The position numbers and the translations under genes were made by a program. Positions 21,605 to 56,765 of a DNA stretch of 64,000 nucleotides are shown piece by piece; within the stretch, counting starts at the first letter, position 1; every line of letters starts with the position of its first letter. The DNA comes from Cynocephalus volans. Lineage: Eukaryota; Chordata; Mammalia; Dermoptera; Cynocephalidae. The notes beneath the pieces were generated by a model. It did not search any database. It saw only the letters and a program-made list of their open reading frames with translations, and was not told where the DNA came from. The stretch spans positions 16,405,577 to 16,469,576 of the forward strand of contig NC_084462.1 in NCBI RefSeq assembly GCF_027409185.1, given 5' to 3'.

Positions 21605-21960
21605 TAATCAACCAATTAATTCAGCAAAGTTTTACTGAGCACATACTATGTGCCAGGCCCTGGGGATATGGCAGTGAACAGAACAGATCAAGTCCCTGCC
21701 CTCATGGGCTCACATTCTGTGGGGGAGGCTGACAATAAGCAAGCATCTAATGTATGGTGGGAGGTGGACATGCATGAAGAAAAGTACCAGGGGCGGGGCT
21801 GGGATCCCTGGGGGGTGGTCAGGGAGGCCCACTGCAAAGCTGAGAACTCAAGGAGGTGAGGGAGCCAGCCACTATTCCAGGAAAAACCATTACAGGCAGC
21901 GCTACCGGCAAGTGCAAAGGTCCTGAGGCAGGAGCAAGCCTCACCTGTCTGAAGCCAGCA
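21605..21960 (+). repeat. Ancient interspersed repeat ('actatgtgccaggc' type)
   Basis: 'ttttactgagcacatactat', 'gtgccaggccctggggatat', 'acagatcaagtccctgccct' and 'aagtgcaaaggtcctgaggc' appear in the order seen in a widespread old mammalian repeat. A related copy is at 28785-29115. I do not assign the family. Confidence 0.6.
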
Positions 21961-22794
21961 GAGGCCAGTGTAAGGGAGCAGAGGAGAGCCCTGAGGGCCA
22001 GTGGGCAAAGTACAGGCCTTGAAGCCACATGGGCACCACCTGCTCCGACACAGCCCTGGGCCTCCTAGGTGACAAGCCTCCCAATAGAACCCCGAGGTCC
22101 CAGGCCCTGGAAGGCCAGGCTGCTGGAATCTGAGAATAGTCCAGGGCTGGTGGGGCCCTGGGTGTCCTGGTGCCAACTGCACAAGGCTGGTCCCCAACTT
22201 TGGAGGTGCCTCTGTTTTGGTAAATGTTCCCCTCAGACACACACACCACAGGACTGGCTGACACCTGGATGGAGATGGGGAAGGGCAAGGGGTGGGATGG
22301 GAGGGGCAGCCAACAGTCTCAGAATCTTTGCAGCCCAAATACCATTGTACCAAAGGGAAACTGAGGCCCAGAGAGGATAAAGCTCAGGTCAGACCCTTCA
22401 GAAGCTTAGGACAAGTTGCTAGGATCACCTCTTGGGTCCGCTGCCTCCCTGGCCAGGTGTGTACAGGTAGGTAGGCAGGTGTGTAGCTCGCCTGGTGGGT
22501 AGTTGCCCCAGGACACAGCCAGAGTGTTCTAGTGGGAAAGCTTGGCCAAACAGAGCGCCTCAGCCAGCCAGAGCTAAAGGCCGTGTGAGACCAGCTGGGC
22601 CAGTCAACCAGGCTTCAAGAAAGGGAAACTGAGACACAGACAGGGCCTCAGACGAGATGCTCCAGTTCATCTGGGTCAGACTGGGTCCCCCCATGTTACC
22701 CCCATTTTGCCCTGTCCCCCCCCATCTTGTGACAAAAAGAAACTTGGGACCTGGGCTGGGACTGCATCCCATCCTGGCCTCAGCCTGCCCCAAC

Positions 22795-23400
22795 CCCCCC
22801 AAGGAACAATTTACCTTTCGGAGTTGGTCCAAGATATTAATTAAGATAAATCTATCTCAATTTTGAGATTCTCTTATCATGTAATTTATCAAAATTATGT
22901 TAATTATTTCTGTAGGGCAGCAAAATTATTACCTCTTTTGTGTCTGATTTGTATTAATATTCATAATTTAATAATTCAGCATCCTGGCCATCTGGTCCGG
23001 GAGCAGGCTCCCTTCCCTCAGTCTGAGCCAGAGCATCCCTACCACCCCTGTCGATGTCCCCAAGGTCCCCTCCCACCCTGTCCCACGCACCATCCCACCG
23101 TCCAGCCCAGCGTACACTGCCCCATGCCCAGGCCCGCCAGCCCTGGTGGCACCACAGGCCCTGCAGCAAACAGGTATGCACACAGGTACATGGAGGAACT
23201 TGCCACCCCCGCTTGGCAGGTGAGCCAAGCTGAATTGACATTTTCCACACTTTGTGAGTTTTACACTGTAATTTGACATAATTAATGCCTACATTACTGC
23301 TGATAATTTAGCTAGTTAATTAAACTCGGAGGAGATAATTAAGGAAAGGCTACTGCTTGGATTGCTAATTGTTTTTGTCATTATTTCAGGGGGCCGACAG
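22795..23400. promoter_or_regulatory. Strong candidate enhancer: two AT-rich islands around a GC-rich centre
   Basis: Island 1 (22800-22985) has atattaattaagataaatc, atgtaatttatc, atgttaattatttc, gtattaatattcataattt and aataattcagc. Island 2 (23222-23400) has ctgtaatttgacataattaa, gataatttagctagttaatt, gagataattaagg and ggattgctaattgttttt. About 235 bp of GC-rich sequence lies between them. No repeat is recognised and no frame is supported. Site density rivals the 7640-8110 island. UNCX is the likely target by human synteny. Confidence 0.6.
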
Positions 23401-23819
23401 CTGCCGGCTGAGTCATCCTGTTTTGTCAGCTGATGGGTCATGTGACACAGGGGTCCCCCAGAGGCCCCCACATCCAGGGGAGGGAGGCGCAGCCGGCTAC
23501 CTGGCTGCTGCTGGAGCCCCGCCAAGGCTGCTGGCTGGTCCTCCGCAGCCCCTGTGGTCTCTGGGGCCCTCCCAGCCCCTGCCTGAGAACTCTGGCCCGG
23601 GGTCACATGAAGGTCAGCCCAAGCTGGGGAGGGGGGACCCCTCTCAGCCCCCGCATCTAAGCCCAAGGGGTGAAGTAGCACCTGGCAGCGTCCCAGCCTT
23701 CTGCAGCAGTCAGATAAGAAGTAGAACTTCCTGGGCCTGCTGGAAGCCAGAATGGATGATTCCACATAGCAAAGGATGACAGGGAGGTTGTGGGAGACAC
23801 TGGGGGTGGGAGCGATGCA

Positions 23820-23905
23820 CAGAGGGACAGGGAGAGAGAGAAACAGAGAGACAGAGACACACAGAAAGACAGAGAGACACAGAGAGGTGGAAGGAGGGAG
23901 GGGGG
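23820..23905. repeat. (GAGACA)n-type purine-rich simple repeat
   Basis: gagagagaaacagagagaca-type text with small variations over about 80 bp, strongly strand-asymmetric (purines on +). Confidence 0.85.
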
Positions 23906-24119
23906 AACGGTGCTCCCAGAGGTCTTTGATGTTAACGGGTGCAGGACCGGATTTGGAGAAGTTCTCATTGTCTGCTCCCCATTAGCCAACCCTCCACAAG
24001 GAAAGCCCTAAGGCCCCATCCTGCCTACCCACCTGGGGGCAGGTAGACCCAAAGAGAGGGGAGGCCCCCCACCCTGGGGCCAGCAAGCAGGTCCTGCACA
24101 GACTGCATTCTCTACTCAC

Positions 24120-25112
24120 AAAGCAATCCTGCACGTGTTACAGCACCAGGCATCTTTATCACAGTTGTCCCCAATTCCCTGTCAAGGAAACCAGGGCCCT
24201 GTTAAAGGTCACACAACAGGGAAGTGGCTGCAGACCCAATGCAGGCCCCGGGGAGGGTGGAGGAAAAAGAGGGCAGAGGAAGCCAAGCCCAGCAGCACTG
24301 TCCTGGATGGGGCTGAGAGCTCCCTGAGCCTTACTGTCCCCAGTTTCAAGTGACTGCACAACCCCAACCCCCATGAGATGGTGTGGGGAGCTTAGAGACA
24401 GCCCACTTGGTTCACTAGTGATGTCTATGGATTGTGTGGTCAGGGGTGGGTCCTCATCTCCAAGAAGACTGCAAGGAGACAGGACTGCAAAATGTAGATG
24501 GAATCCATCAGGGTGCTTGATTTTGCTGTCAGAAAACCCAAGCCAAAGATGTTCAAACAATCCTGGCTTTATTATTCCTCCAAACAAGAAGTCCACGTGT
24601 AAGAAGGTTCTAGATTGGCCAGTTCAGGGCTCAGTGACACCAACAGTACATCAACAGAGACCTGCACGCCTTCCCGGTTTCTGACCTACCAGTCTCTGCT
24701 TGGCAGCCATGTAAGCCCTCATGGTCCCAAACTGGCTGCTGTGGCACCATGAGTCCCATGTCCCACCATGATACCCCCAAGACCCAGATGGCATCCAGCA
24801 AAGATGGGGGCTGTGTCTTTCACATCCCAGGGAGACCTAGAATCTCAGGGCTTTCTCCTGCTAAGGCTTCAACTTCCTTCTATTGGCAGTAGCTTTAGCT
24901 TGGACCATAAGAACCAGCTTTCCCACAACAGCAAAGCACCAACTTGTGGAACGCTTAGTCAGCGTAGGTACCCGCCTTCAGACAGAAGTGCTCTTTGAGC
25001 AAATCCCTAATATCCTTCCCCTAACTTTCACATTAGCTTCCTTCAACCCAAACTCATTTTGTTCTTGTAAGACCTTACTGAAAGCCACAGGAAGCAGTCA
25101 ATTAATACCAAT
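24120..25112. other. Intergenic; MIR trace and an unassigned old repeat
   Basis: A reverse MIR-like trace lies near 24150-24260. 24520-24920 ('gctgtcagaaaacccaagcc', 'caatcctggctttattattc') reads like an ancient LTR or LINE remnant that I cannot name. No gene is present. Confidence 0.35.
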
Positions 25113-25113
25113 A

Positions 25114-25454
25114 CAGTCATTCCTCAGTATCCTCAGGGGATTGGTTCCAGGACTCCCTAAGGTACCCAAATCCAAGGAAACCGAAGTCTCCTATGTAAAA
25201 TGGTGTGGTAATTGCATATAACCTATGCATATCCTCCCATACCCTTTTAATCATCTCTAGATTACTTGCAATACCTAATACAATGTACATGCTATGTAAA
25301 TAGTTGTTATACTATATTGTTTTTTATTTACATTATTTTTTTAACGTTGTGTTTTTATTTTTATTTTTTTCCACATATTTTGATCGATCCCTAGTTGGTT
25401 GAATCTGTGGATGTGGGTGCGGAATGCACGGTTGTGGATATGGAGAGCTGACTG
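25114..25454. mobile_element. Non-autonomous Tigger/MER2-like DNA transposon
   Basis: Inverted ends cagtcattcctcagtatcc (left) and gatatggagagctgactg (right) are flanked by TA on both sides, the TA-duplication hallmark of Tc1/mariner-type elements. The interior has 'ggggattggttccaggactc' and 'cacggttgtggatatg', which I recall from the Tigger/MER2 group. It is too short for a transposase, so it is a deletion derivative. Confidence 0.75.
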
Positions 25455-25754
25455 TATTTTGAGTATTTTTCTATTTCCCCAGCCTTGGTGAATACATGGT
25501 CTGGGACCCCAGGTAACAGCTGCATCTAATTTTACATGAGTCCACCACAGTGATGGCCAGCTGCCCAGACTTCCCATTCTGGCTGGGAAGGGACTCCTCA
25601 GGGCCCTACAGACTTTACTTTGACAATTCTTCATCTTAGGTTCTGTTACTTGTAGCTCCCACTCCTGGAACTAAATTCTATATCAGTTAGGATGCTTTCT
25701 TCTACAAATACCAGAAAACCTGAGAAAAAGTTTAAACAAAGGAGACTATTGTTG

Positions 25755-26200
25755 TATAGGTAGTGGGTTAAATAGTGCCCCCCAAAGCTTCATGTCTACC
25801 CAGAACCTCAGAATGTGACCTTATTTAGATATAGGTTCTTTGCAGATGTAATTAGTTAAGGATATTGAGATGAGATTATCCTGGATTTAAGTTGGGCCCT
25901 AATACACTGAACTCATGTCTCATAGGAAGGAAATTGGGACACAGGTACAGGAGAGGAGGTCATGCAACAACAGAGGCAGAGACTGTCTGTAGAGATGCAG
26001 CCACAAGCCAAGGAACGCCCGGAGCCAGCAGCAGCTGAAGAGACAGGAAGGGTCCTCCCCTAGAGCCTTCAGAGAGAGTGCAGACCTGCTGACACCTTGA
26101 TTGCAGACTTCTGGCCTCTGGATTGTGAGAAAATAAACTTTTGTTATTTTAAGCCACATGGTTTGTGGTACTTCGTTACTGCAACCACAGGAAGCTCACA
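25755..26200 (+). mobile_element. Solitary MaLR-type LTR (MLT1-like)
   Basis: 'cccagaacctcagaatgtga', 'ctttgcagatgtaattagtt', 'gccacaagccaaggaacgcc', 'gacttctggcctctggattg' and the poly(A) signal region 'gagaaaataaacttttgtta' appear in LTR order. No internal viral genes are seen. Confidence 0.75.
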
Positions 26201-26559
26201 CATCCCCCAATATCCAATCTCCCCCTCCTCTTTTAGCTGCCTACAGGGAGGCCCTGGTAGAGACTACATTTCCCAGCATTCTTTGCAGCCTGGCATGGCC
26301 ACGTGACTGAATTCTGGCCAATGAGGAGAGAGCAAGTCACACCTGGAGGGCCCTGAATGCCAGTGAAGGGGTGTGGGTCATGTGGTCAGAGTTGCCTGAT
26401 TTCCTCACTTTTTCTGCCTCCCACTGACAATTCACACTGCAGCCACAGCGAGCTTCAAAGATGACTCGGTTCACATGATTCTCCACCTACCCCTCCCCTG
26501 GCCCTATCCGGACTGTCCCACCCCTCCAACCTCTCCCCAGGGCCCAGCAGAGCCTATTC
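26201..26559. other. Intergenic; ancient repeat trace
   Basis: 'tacatttcccagcattcttt' then 'gaattctggccaatgagg' belongs to a known style of old mammalian repeat that I cannot assign. No gene is seen. Confidence 0.35.
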
Positions 26560-26820
26560 TCCAGCCACAGCTTGCAACCTCCCCCTTGCCTCAGGACCTT
26601 TGCACTGGCTGTTGCCCCCACCCCTCCTGGTTTAGCCAACTTCTCACTCATCCTCCACGCCCCTCCCTGCAGAACCCCTGCCCCCCAGACTGCAATTCTC
26701 TCTGTACTTGCTTGTCCCTGAGGACAGGAACTTGCTGGTCTATTTGCTGTTGGACCTGCGGTATCCAGCAGGCAGCCTGGCATTCAGGAGGTGCTCAATA
26801 AATGGATGACAGATAGACGA
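26560..26820 (+). repeat. L2 LINE 3' end
   Basis: 'ctcaggacctttgcactggc', 'ttctctctgtacttgcttgt', 'ctgaggacaggaacttgctg' and the end 'aggaggtgctcaataaatgg'. Confidence 0.8.
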
Positions 26821-27062
26821 AAGAATGAATGACAGAATGAACAAACATTTTAGGGAGGTCATGGACAGTAGGCTGATGATCTCTTCTTCGATGATGTGAC
26901 TGTGAGCAGCATCCATGGGACAAAATCTCCCTGTGACAAGTGTCCAACAGTGGCGTGTGGGCCTGGAGAGACAGGGGTCTTGGTGTGAAGAAGTAAAGGG
27001 ATACCAGGTGGACACCCCACAAAATGTTAACTAGGATCTCGATGAGCCGTTTCAATGCGACA

Positions 27063-27345
27063 GAGCAGCCCCGTTCAATAGAAATACAACCGGAGCCACA
27101 AAGGTGAGGGCCACGTGGGCGATTTTGAATTTTCTAGTAGCTGCATTAAAAAAATAAGTAAAAAGAAGGAAGCGAAATTAATTTTAATCACATTTTAGTT
27201 TACCCAATATCTCTAAAATATTGCCCTTTCAGTACATAATCAATATAAAATGTTATTAATGAAGTATTTCATGTTCTTCTTTTGGACTAAGGTTTTGGAA
27301 TCCCGCATGTATCTTACACTCCTGGCCCTTGTGTGTGGGCGGGAG
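27063..27345 (+). mobile_element. hAT-type MER DNA-transposon fossil
   Basis: 'cgttcaatagaaatacaacc', 'gattttgaattttctagtag', 'gaaattaattttaatcacat' and 'acataatcaatataaaatgt' match a mammalian non-autonomous hAT-type element that I recall. It has no coding capacity. Confidence 0.55.
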
Positions 27346-27481
27346 CTTCCTAGAGGTCGCTGCTCTTCCTCCTGAGCTCTCATTGGCTTTTCAACTTGTC
27401 CATCACTTATGTAACCAATTGCCTGCACTTTCCCCTCTGTCTTAATTACTTAAGAGTTAATTCTTAAAACTTTAACATACA

Positions 27482-27620
27482 GGGCCAAGCCATGGCGCAC
27501 TTGGTAGGGTGCTGCGCTGGGAGCGCCGCGACGCTCCCGCCGCGGGTTCGGATCCTATATAGGACTGACCGGTGCACTCACTGACTGAGTGCCGGTCATG
27601 AAAAAACGACAAAAAAAAAA
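27482..27620 (+). mobile_element. CYN-like SINE with 15-bp TSD
   Basis: aaactttaacataca at 27467-27481 is repeated at 27621-27635. The insert starts gggccaagccatggcgcact and has the B-box-like gggttcggatcctatatagg, the right part ggactgaccggtgcactcac, and a (A)n tail after a gac motif. It is of the same subtype as the SINEs at 13849 and 63730. Confidence 0.9.
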
Positions 27621-27859
27621 AAACTTTAACATACACACACTAAAATGGCTCCACAGTCTCTTGCATGTCCTCAGACCCTGGCCCCAGCCACCCCACACGT
27701 GCAAATGAGGGCAAATCCACCTCTTGGGGGACAAGTCCCAGTGTCTGATTCCTCCACTCACAAATCCAATCTCCCCTTTCTGGAAAGTTCTCCCTTGTAA
27801 ATAGATGAGAATAGAAATATGGCCCATGTGGAAATATAATGTTGTTAAAACTACTGATT

Positions 27860-28075
27860 AAGTTTCACACAACCATGTGAGAGTGAATGAAAGGCTTTAG
27901 CTTTTTAATTTAAGAAAAGAAGAATATGATATAATTTCAATTTGTGATAAGATGTTCTCGATATTGCAGTTTCAATTGGATTATATCCTAATGTACTTTA
28001 TAAAGTGTCAAGCTGGCTGCAGATTAAGGTGTGTGTGTGATATTCTTTATTAACAGTTTAATGGGCCAGCATTCA
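27860..28075. promoter_or_regulatory. Candidate conserved non-coding element
   Basis: AT-rich, non-repetitive: agctttttaatttaag, gatataatttcaatttg, agtttcaattggattata, cctaatgtactttataaagt, gcagattaaggtg and ttattaacagtttaatggg. It is GC-rich on the right. The call rests on composition alone. Confidence 0.4.
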
Positions 28076-28784
28076 CTCTGTCCATCTTCATCAGTGTTTC
28101 CAGCCCACCTGGGAGACCTTGTTAGTGAAGAATCCAAAACTCCGACCTGGATGGGAGGGGAGATGCCTAGGTGGACAGGCAGACAGGCAGGACAGGTAGA
28201 CAGGGCTCCCAGGACCTGCCACAGCCACCTGGTCAAAGGCTTCTGCTGGGAGGGGTCTCCAGGCAGGTAGGCAAGGGAAGTCCAGGGCTGGAGGGCCCCA
28301 GGAGTCTGAGCTCTAGATATGTGGGGCAAGTGGGAACCAAAGCAGCTGGGGGGTGAGAGAAGTTTCAGCGGCAAGAGGCAGATCCCAGAGGGCAAGGTCT
28401 GCAGGTAGGAGGAAGGCCTGGGACCCTTAGCCTCTGTGCACCCCTCCTAGTGGGTTTAAGAGTCTGCAGGGCCGAGGGGATGCAATTACCCAGCGCTCAT
28501 GTCCACCTCCTACATCATGCTCCAGATACCCAGGACTCCAGAATTGCCTGAGCACACACCCTTGCGATCCCCTTCAGGGTCTTCCTGAGCCCCTCCCACC
28601 ACTGCTGTGCACACACCTAGGCTGGAAGAGAGGTGTGGGCTGGGCATACACCACAGGCCTCTGCCTCCCAGAGTAGGACAGGGAAGAGAAGGGGTGGGCT
28701 ATGGACTTCACTCTTGCCCCAGGCCCCACAAATGTCAGGGTGGGGCTGGTGGCGTCTGGCCTACGTGGACACAGAGAGCTGGAG
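28076..28784. other. Intergenic sequence, nothing recognised
   Basis: GC-rich with short imperfect direct repeats (ggacaggcagacaggcagga, near 28173). No gene is seen. Confidence 0.4.
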
Positions 28785-29115
28785 ACTCAGGCTTCATTCA
28801 TTCACTCATTCATTCATTTGCTCACTCAAGTATTTGTTAAGTGCCTACTATGTGCTGGGCGCCATTCTAGGTGCCGGGGACAAGCGTGGGAAGACAGATG
28901 AGCTCTCTGGCCTCACAGGAGGGTCCATCTCAGAGGGAGGGATAGACAAAACCAGCAAACATCTAATACAGAAGTTGAAAACAAACCAAGGTAATGGGGA
29001 GAGAGCAGGGGGCTCAGGAGAGTCTCTCCAAGGAGAGCACAGTTAAGCAGAGACCTGAAAACCAGGCAGCCAGCCTTGCGCGGAGCAGGGGCTCCAGGCA
29101 GAGGGACTGGCAAGT
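28785..29115 (+). repeat. Ancient interspersed repeat ('actatgtgctgggc' type)
   Basis: 'ttcattcattcactcattca', 'ttgttaagtgcctactatgt', 'gctgggcgccattctaggtg' and 'ggcaagtccaaaggccc'. Same type as 21605-21960. Confidence 0.6.
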
Positions 29116-30285
29116 CCAAAGGCCCCGTGGTGTGGAGGCCAGAGTAGCTGGAGCGGAGGGAGTGCGGGGGCAATGGACAGAGGTGAGGTTGGAGGGACTT
29201 TGGGAAGACAGCCCAAGTCCTGCCCACTGGATAGGAGTCCCCACCTTCCTCCTCCCCACACACCTGTGCCCTGGAAGGGCTGGAGCCGTCTCCCTGGCCC
29301 CATCCCAGATGCCCACATGTCCAGATCTTAGTCCGCGCTGGGGCCTGTGCCTGGGATGTTTCAGTCCAGGCTTCATTCCACAGACCCTCGAGACCACGGA
29401 GTTGTGGACCAGTGTGGACGCAGGGGTGTGGGGTGCAGACCAGGGAATAGCCCTCCCCTTAACACCCCCCCACCCCTACATCCACTCATGAACATTGGCT
29501 GTTCTGGACCATGTCTGGGGAGAGAAAGGCCCTGACACGTATTGAGCACCTCCTGTATGCACAGGCGGGAGAGGAGGGTCCTGGGAACTCCCAGCAGACG
29601 TGGGCTTGTGTCCAGCTAGGTGGACCCGCTGAGGCCCAGTCTCCCATCTGGGGTGCAGGGCTCCCCTGGCCCTCCCTGCAAGTTGTCTGGATTGCCTAGG
29701 GTGGGTGAGGCTGATTTGTTCCCCAGTGGGGGGCAGGGCAGTCTCTGCAGGAGCCAGGGCAGGGGCGAAGCCAGCCCCACCCTGAGGGCTCATCCCAGTG
29801 GTCTCACAGGCCCGTCCTGCTCTGCCTCCTGGCTAAATGGACATGTCTCAGCTCCTGTGCCCCCAAGGACACATTCCTGTTCCTCAACTGGGTCCTGTGG
29901 GGTCTGCAGGCACCAGGCCCCTGGCAGACAGCAAGGACATTCTGCGGGCAGACTCAGCGCCAAAGGGACTTAACAACTCGCAGGGGCTCCGTTTACCAAG
30001 CACCAACTATGTGCCCAGCCCGGGGCCCACCTGGTACCCTCCAGGGCTGATTCTGGAGTCTACAGGAAGCAGCCTGGATGGCTGGGAACCAAAGTATCAA
30101 CACCCCAGCTCCCTTGCCCTGTGGTATGACACCTCAGAGGTGTGTGTCCCTAGCAGGACTGAGCCCCAGGTGCCCAGAGTCATAACTTGCTGGATAACAC
30201 TCCCTTCTCTTCCCTGTCTGGAAAATCCCATATAGGTCCCCTCTCCAGCTTCACCCCACCAGAGGCTACCAGGATCACTTGGAGG
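29116..30285. other. Intergenic sequence, nothing recognised
   Basis: GC-rich. No exon, repeat of note or regulatory cluster is evident. Short ancient-repeat traces such as 'gtattgagcacctcctgtat' occur (29537). Confidence 0.4.
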
Positions 30286-30289
30286 GCAC

Positions 30290-30430
30290 AGCCCAGGAGC
30301 CCTGGACTCCCAGGTTCCAGTCCCCGCTTGCATCTACCTTGCTGTGTGGCTTCAGGAAGCTGTATTAACCTTTCTGAGCCTCAGTTTCTTTATCAGTAAA
30401 ATGGAGCTACTATGGGGCTCTCCTGGGTGC
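30290..30430 (+). repeat. MIR SINE
   Basis: 'tctaccttgctgtgtggctt' and 'ctttctgagcctcagtttct' with 'atcagtaaaatggagctact' form the forward MIR core. Confidence 0.75.
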
Positions 30431-30599
30431 CCCCTCCCTGCTAAGTGGCACTCTGCCTCCCCCTTGTGGTAAAGAGGCCACACTGCGAGGGTTCCCTGGT
30501 AGGTCAACAGCACAGGGGGGCTGAGGTCTCAGTGGGACTCACAGGCTCAGCTGCAGGGTCAGGCAGGCCCAGTCCAGGCTGCCCCCCTGGGCTTCATGC

Positions 30600-30960
30600 T
30601 CCTGACACACGAGAGGCCCCGGGGCCTCTGCTCAGAGCTGCCCATGACGCCCAGTGCCCGGGAGCCCACGCTATGCTGCGGCACCTGGCCACGTGCTGCA
30701 TGGCCCAGGCCCTGCTGACCACCCGGGACAGCTCCTCTCCTACCATGACTCCACCCTCCAGCTCCTCCTGCCCCCCATGCTGATCTTCAATCTCCCAGAT
30801 CATTGCCTGTGCTGTTCCTTCAGCTGGGTGCACCTTCCCTGTCTACCTGGGGACCTCCCATTCATCCACACCCAGGGAGATCTCCAGGGAAAAGTCCCCT
30901 GGGGGCCTCTAGCATACTGCTGGCTGGTGTCTGCCTCCCAGTCCTCAGTGGGCAGATCCC
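30600..30960 (+). repeat. L2 LINE fragment, degraded
   Basis: 'gcccatgacgcccagtgccc' … 'gtgctgttccttcagctggg' and 'cttccctgtctacctgggga' follow an L2-like order. It is strongly diverged. Confidence 0.4.
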
Positions 30961-32219
30961 ACCACGACACTCGGTCCCAACAGCCCCATCTCCAGAAGAG
31001 GCCTTGGGGCCGGGCAGAGCACTGACCCCTACCCATTGCTGCTCTGTGCCCACCGCCAGTTGCTGCACCTGTCTGAGCTTCCTTCTCTCCTTGGGGGTCC
31101 TCAGGGGCTGGAGAGCTGAGGGCCCTCGTCCTGTTCCCAGATGCCCACAAGTGTGCCAGCAGGGGTCTCACAGTCATCAGAATGCAAGGAGTTCTCTGAG
31201 CTCCTCCACCTACATGCCTATTCCAGACATACACATGGGACCCCACTGATCTCTACACGGCCCACATGCAGCCCATCGGTCACCAAAGGCTCAGAGAAGG
31301 CAATGCCCTAGCCCAAGGCCACACAGCCGCCAAGCAGCAGAGCTGTGACTGTAAATACAGGCTCCATCCCTGCACCAGCAGCCCACCCTCCTTCTCCCAT
31401 ACCCCATGCCCACCTTACCACCCAGGAGTTTTGGCTGAGACCCTCCAACACGCCATGAAGGAGAGATGCAGGAGCTCTGCTCAGCGTGACCCCATGGAGT
31501 TTAAATGCACACAGCCAGGGGCTCCGGGCTCTGACCCAGCTCAGGCCCTGTCCCCACGTGCCACCATCTGGGGAGGACTGGAGCTATCCCACTGCTGAGG
31601 ATCCACTGGGACCACCATGGCCAGGCTCCCATAGCAGCCAAAAACAGCACAGCAGGGCACAGCTGCAACCTCGCCCTTCCTGCACAGACAGGAGACCAAG
31701 GCCTCAGGAGGGAGTAGCTCTCTTGGCTCACAGAGCCTGAGGGGGACCCATCTTCTGAGATCTGTCCCAACACGTGTGCCCTCCACCAGAGGTTGGGAAG
31801 GACAGGGGGCCCCACCCCTTTGCTGCCAGGGCCACCAGGAACCTGGACCCTGACCAGGGGCCAGGGCTCAGATTCCTCCATCCCAGGGCCCTGCCCGGTC
31901 CACTCCCAGAGGCTGAGGTCACAAATCTCAGGCCACCAAGATGCCGTGATCCCCATGTGGGGCTAGCACCTGAGATGAGGGCTGAGAGGTTGCACAGATG
32001 CCACCATCCCTGTCTCCTGTGAGGCTCACGTCCAGCCCTTCTGTGTAGCCAGGGAGTGGCTAGAATGCCACCTCAGAGGGCCAGGGCCAGGCCCAGAGAG
32101 GGTCAGCGCCTGCCCAAGACCACAGAGCATGTCTGTGCTGGGTGCAGAGCCAGCAGCAGGTGGAGACCTTGGCCAGGTGCTAGGCCACAAGGAGCACGTA
32201 GGCAAACATGAGATCGAGC
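30961..32219. other. Intergenic sequence 3' of MICALL2
   Basis: GC-rich. A reverse MIR trace at about 31280-31350 ('gctcagagaaggcaatgccc') is the only pattern seen. Another gene's end was not found. Confidence 0.4.
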
Positions 32220-32404
32220 AGGAAGCCGTGCGGGCAGCTGCTTTATTGAGGCCACTCAGACGCCAGAGAGGGTAGCACAGGTCCTTGCTGCCCCCACGCC
32301 CCCTCCAGGGCCACACCACCAGTCCCTTCCTGAGCCCGAATGGCGGGGCTTGGGCCAGCCCCACCTGGCCCACTGGCAAGAGTCCTGCAACCCTGGCCAG
32401 CAGC
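32220..32404 (-). other. MICALL2: MICALL2 3' untranslated region
   Basis: A short 3' UTR of about 185 nt between the TGA at 32407-32405 and the predicted cleavage point about 20 nt past the AATAAA. The exact end is inferred. Confidence 0.7.
32243..32248 (-). terminator. MICALL2: Polyadenylation signal AATAAA of MICALL2
   Basis: tttatt on the + strand is a canonical AATAAA on the gene strand, about 157 nt after the stop codon. No other canonical hexamer is nearer. Confidence 0.8.
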
Positions 32405-56450
<24,046 letters not shown>

Positions 56451-56669
56451 CCACCACCACCCCTACCCCACTCACCGTGAAGAAGTGGAAGGAAAGGCCA
56501 GTTAACAAACGGGGAAACCGAGGCTCAAACAGACGTGCCTTGCCCGGGGCTTAAGCCCTGGGCAGCCCGGCCTCCCCGGGAGCAGGGCACGCCTCGCATT
56601 TCAGGGTTTTCAAAGGACTTCCCAGTTAGTCTATTTTCTGTTTTCACGCCTGGTACATGCCCGCGGCGT

Positions 56670-56765
56670 GTACCAGGCAGGGCGGGGATGACGCCTCCGC
56701 GTTTACAGAGGAGGAAACTGAGGCTGGGAAGGGGCTGTGGTGCCAGGTTATGCAGTTGGTTTGTG
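56670..56765 (-). repeat. MIR SINE fragment
   Basis: 'gtttacagaggaggaaactg', then 'aggctgggaaggggctgtgg' and 'gccaggttatgcagttggtt'. Confidence 0.65.

Noticed and set aside
30459..30475. CTCF-like tcccccttgtggtaa
   Set aside because: Two core mismatches and no supporting context, so it was not reported as a site.
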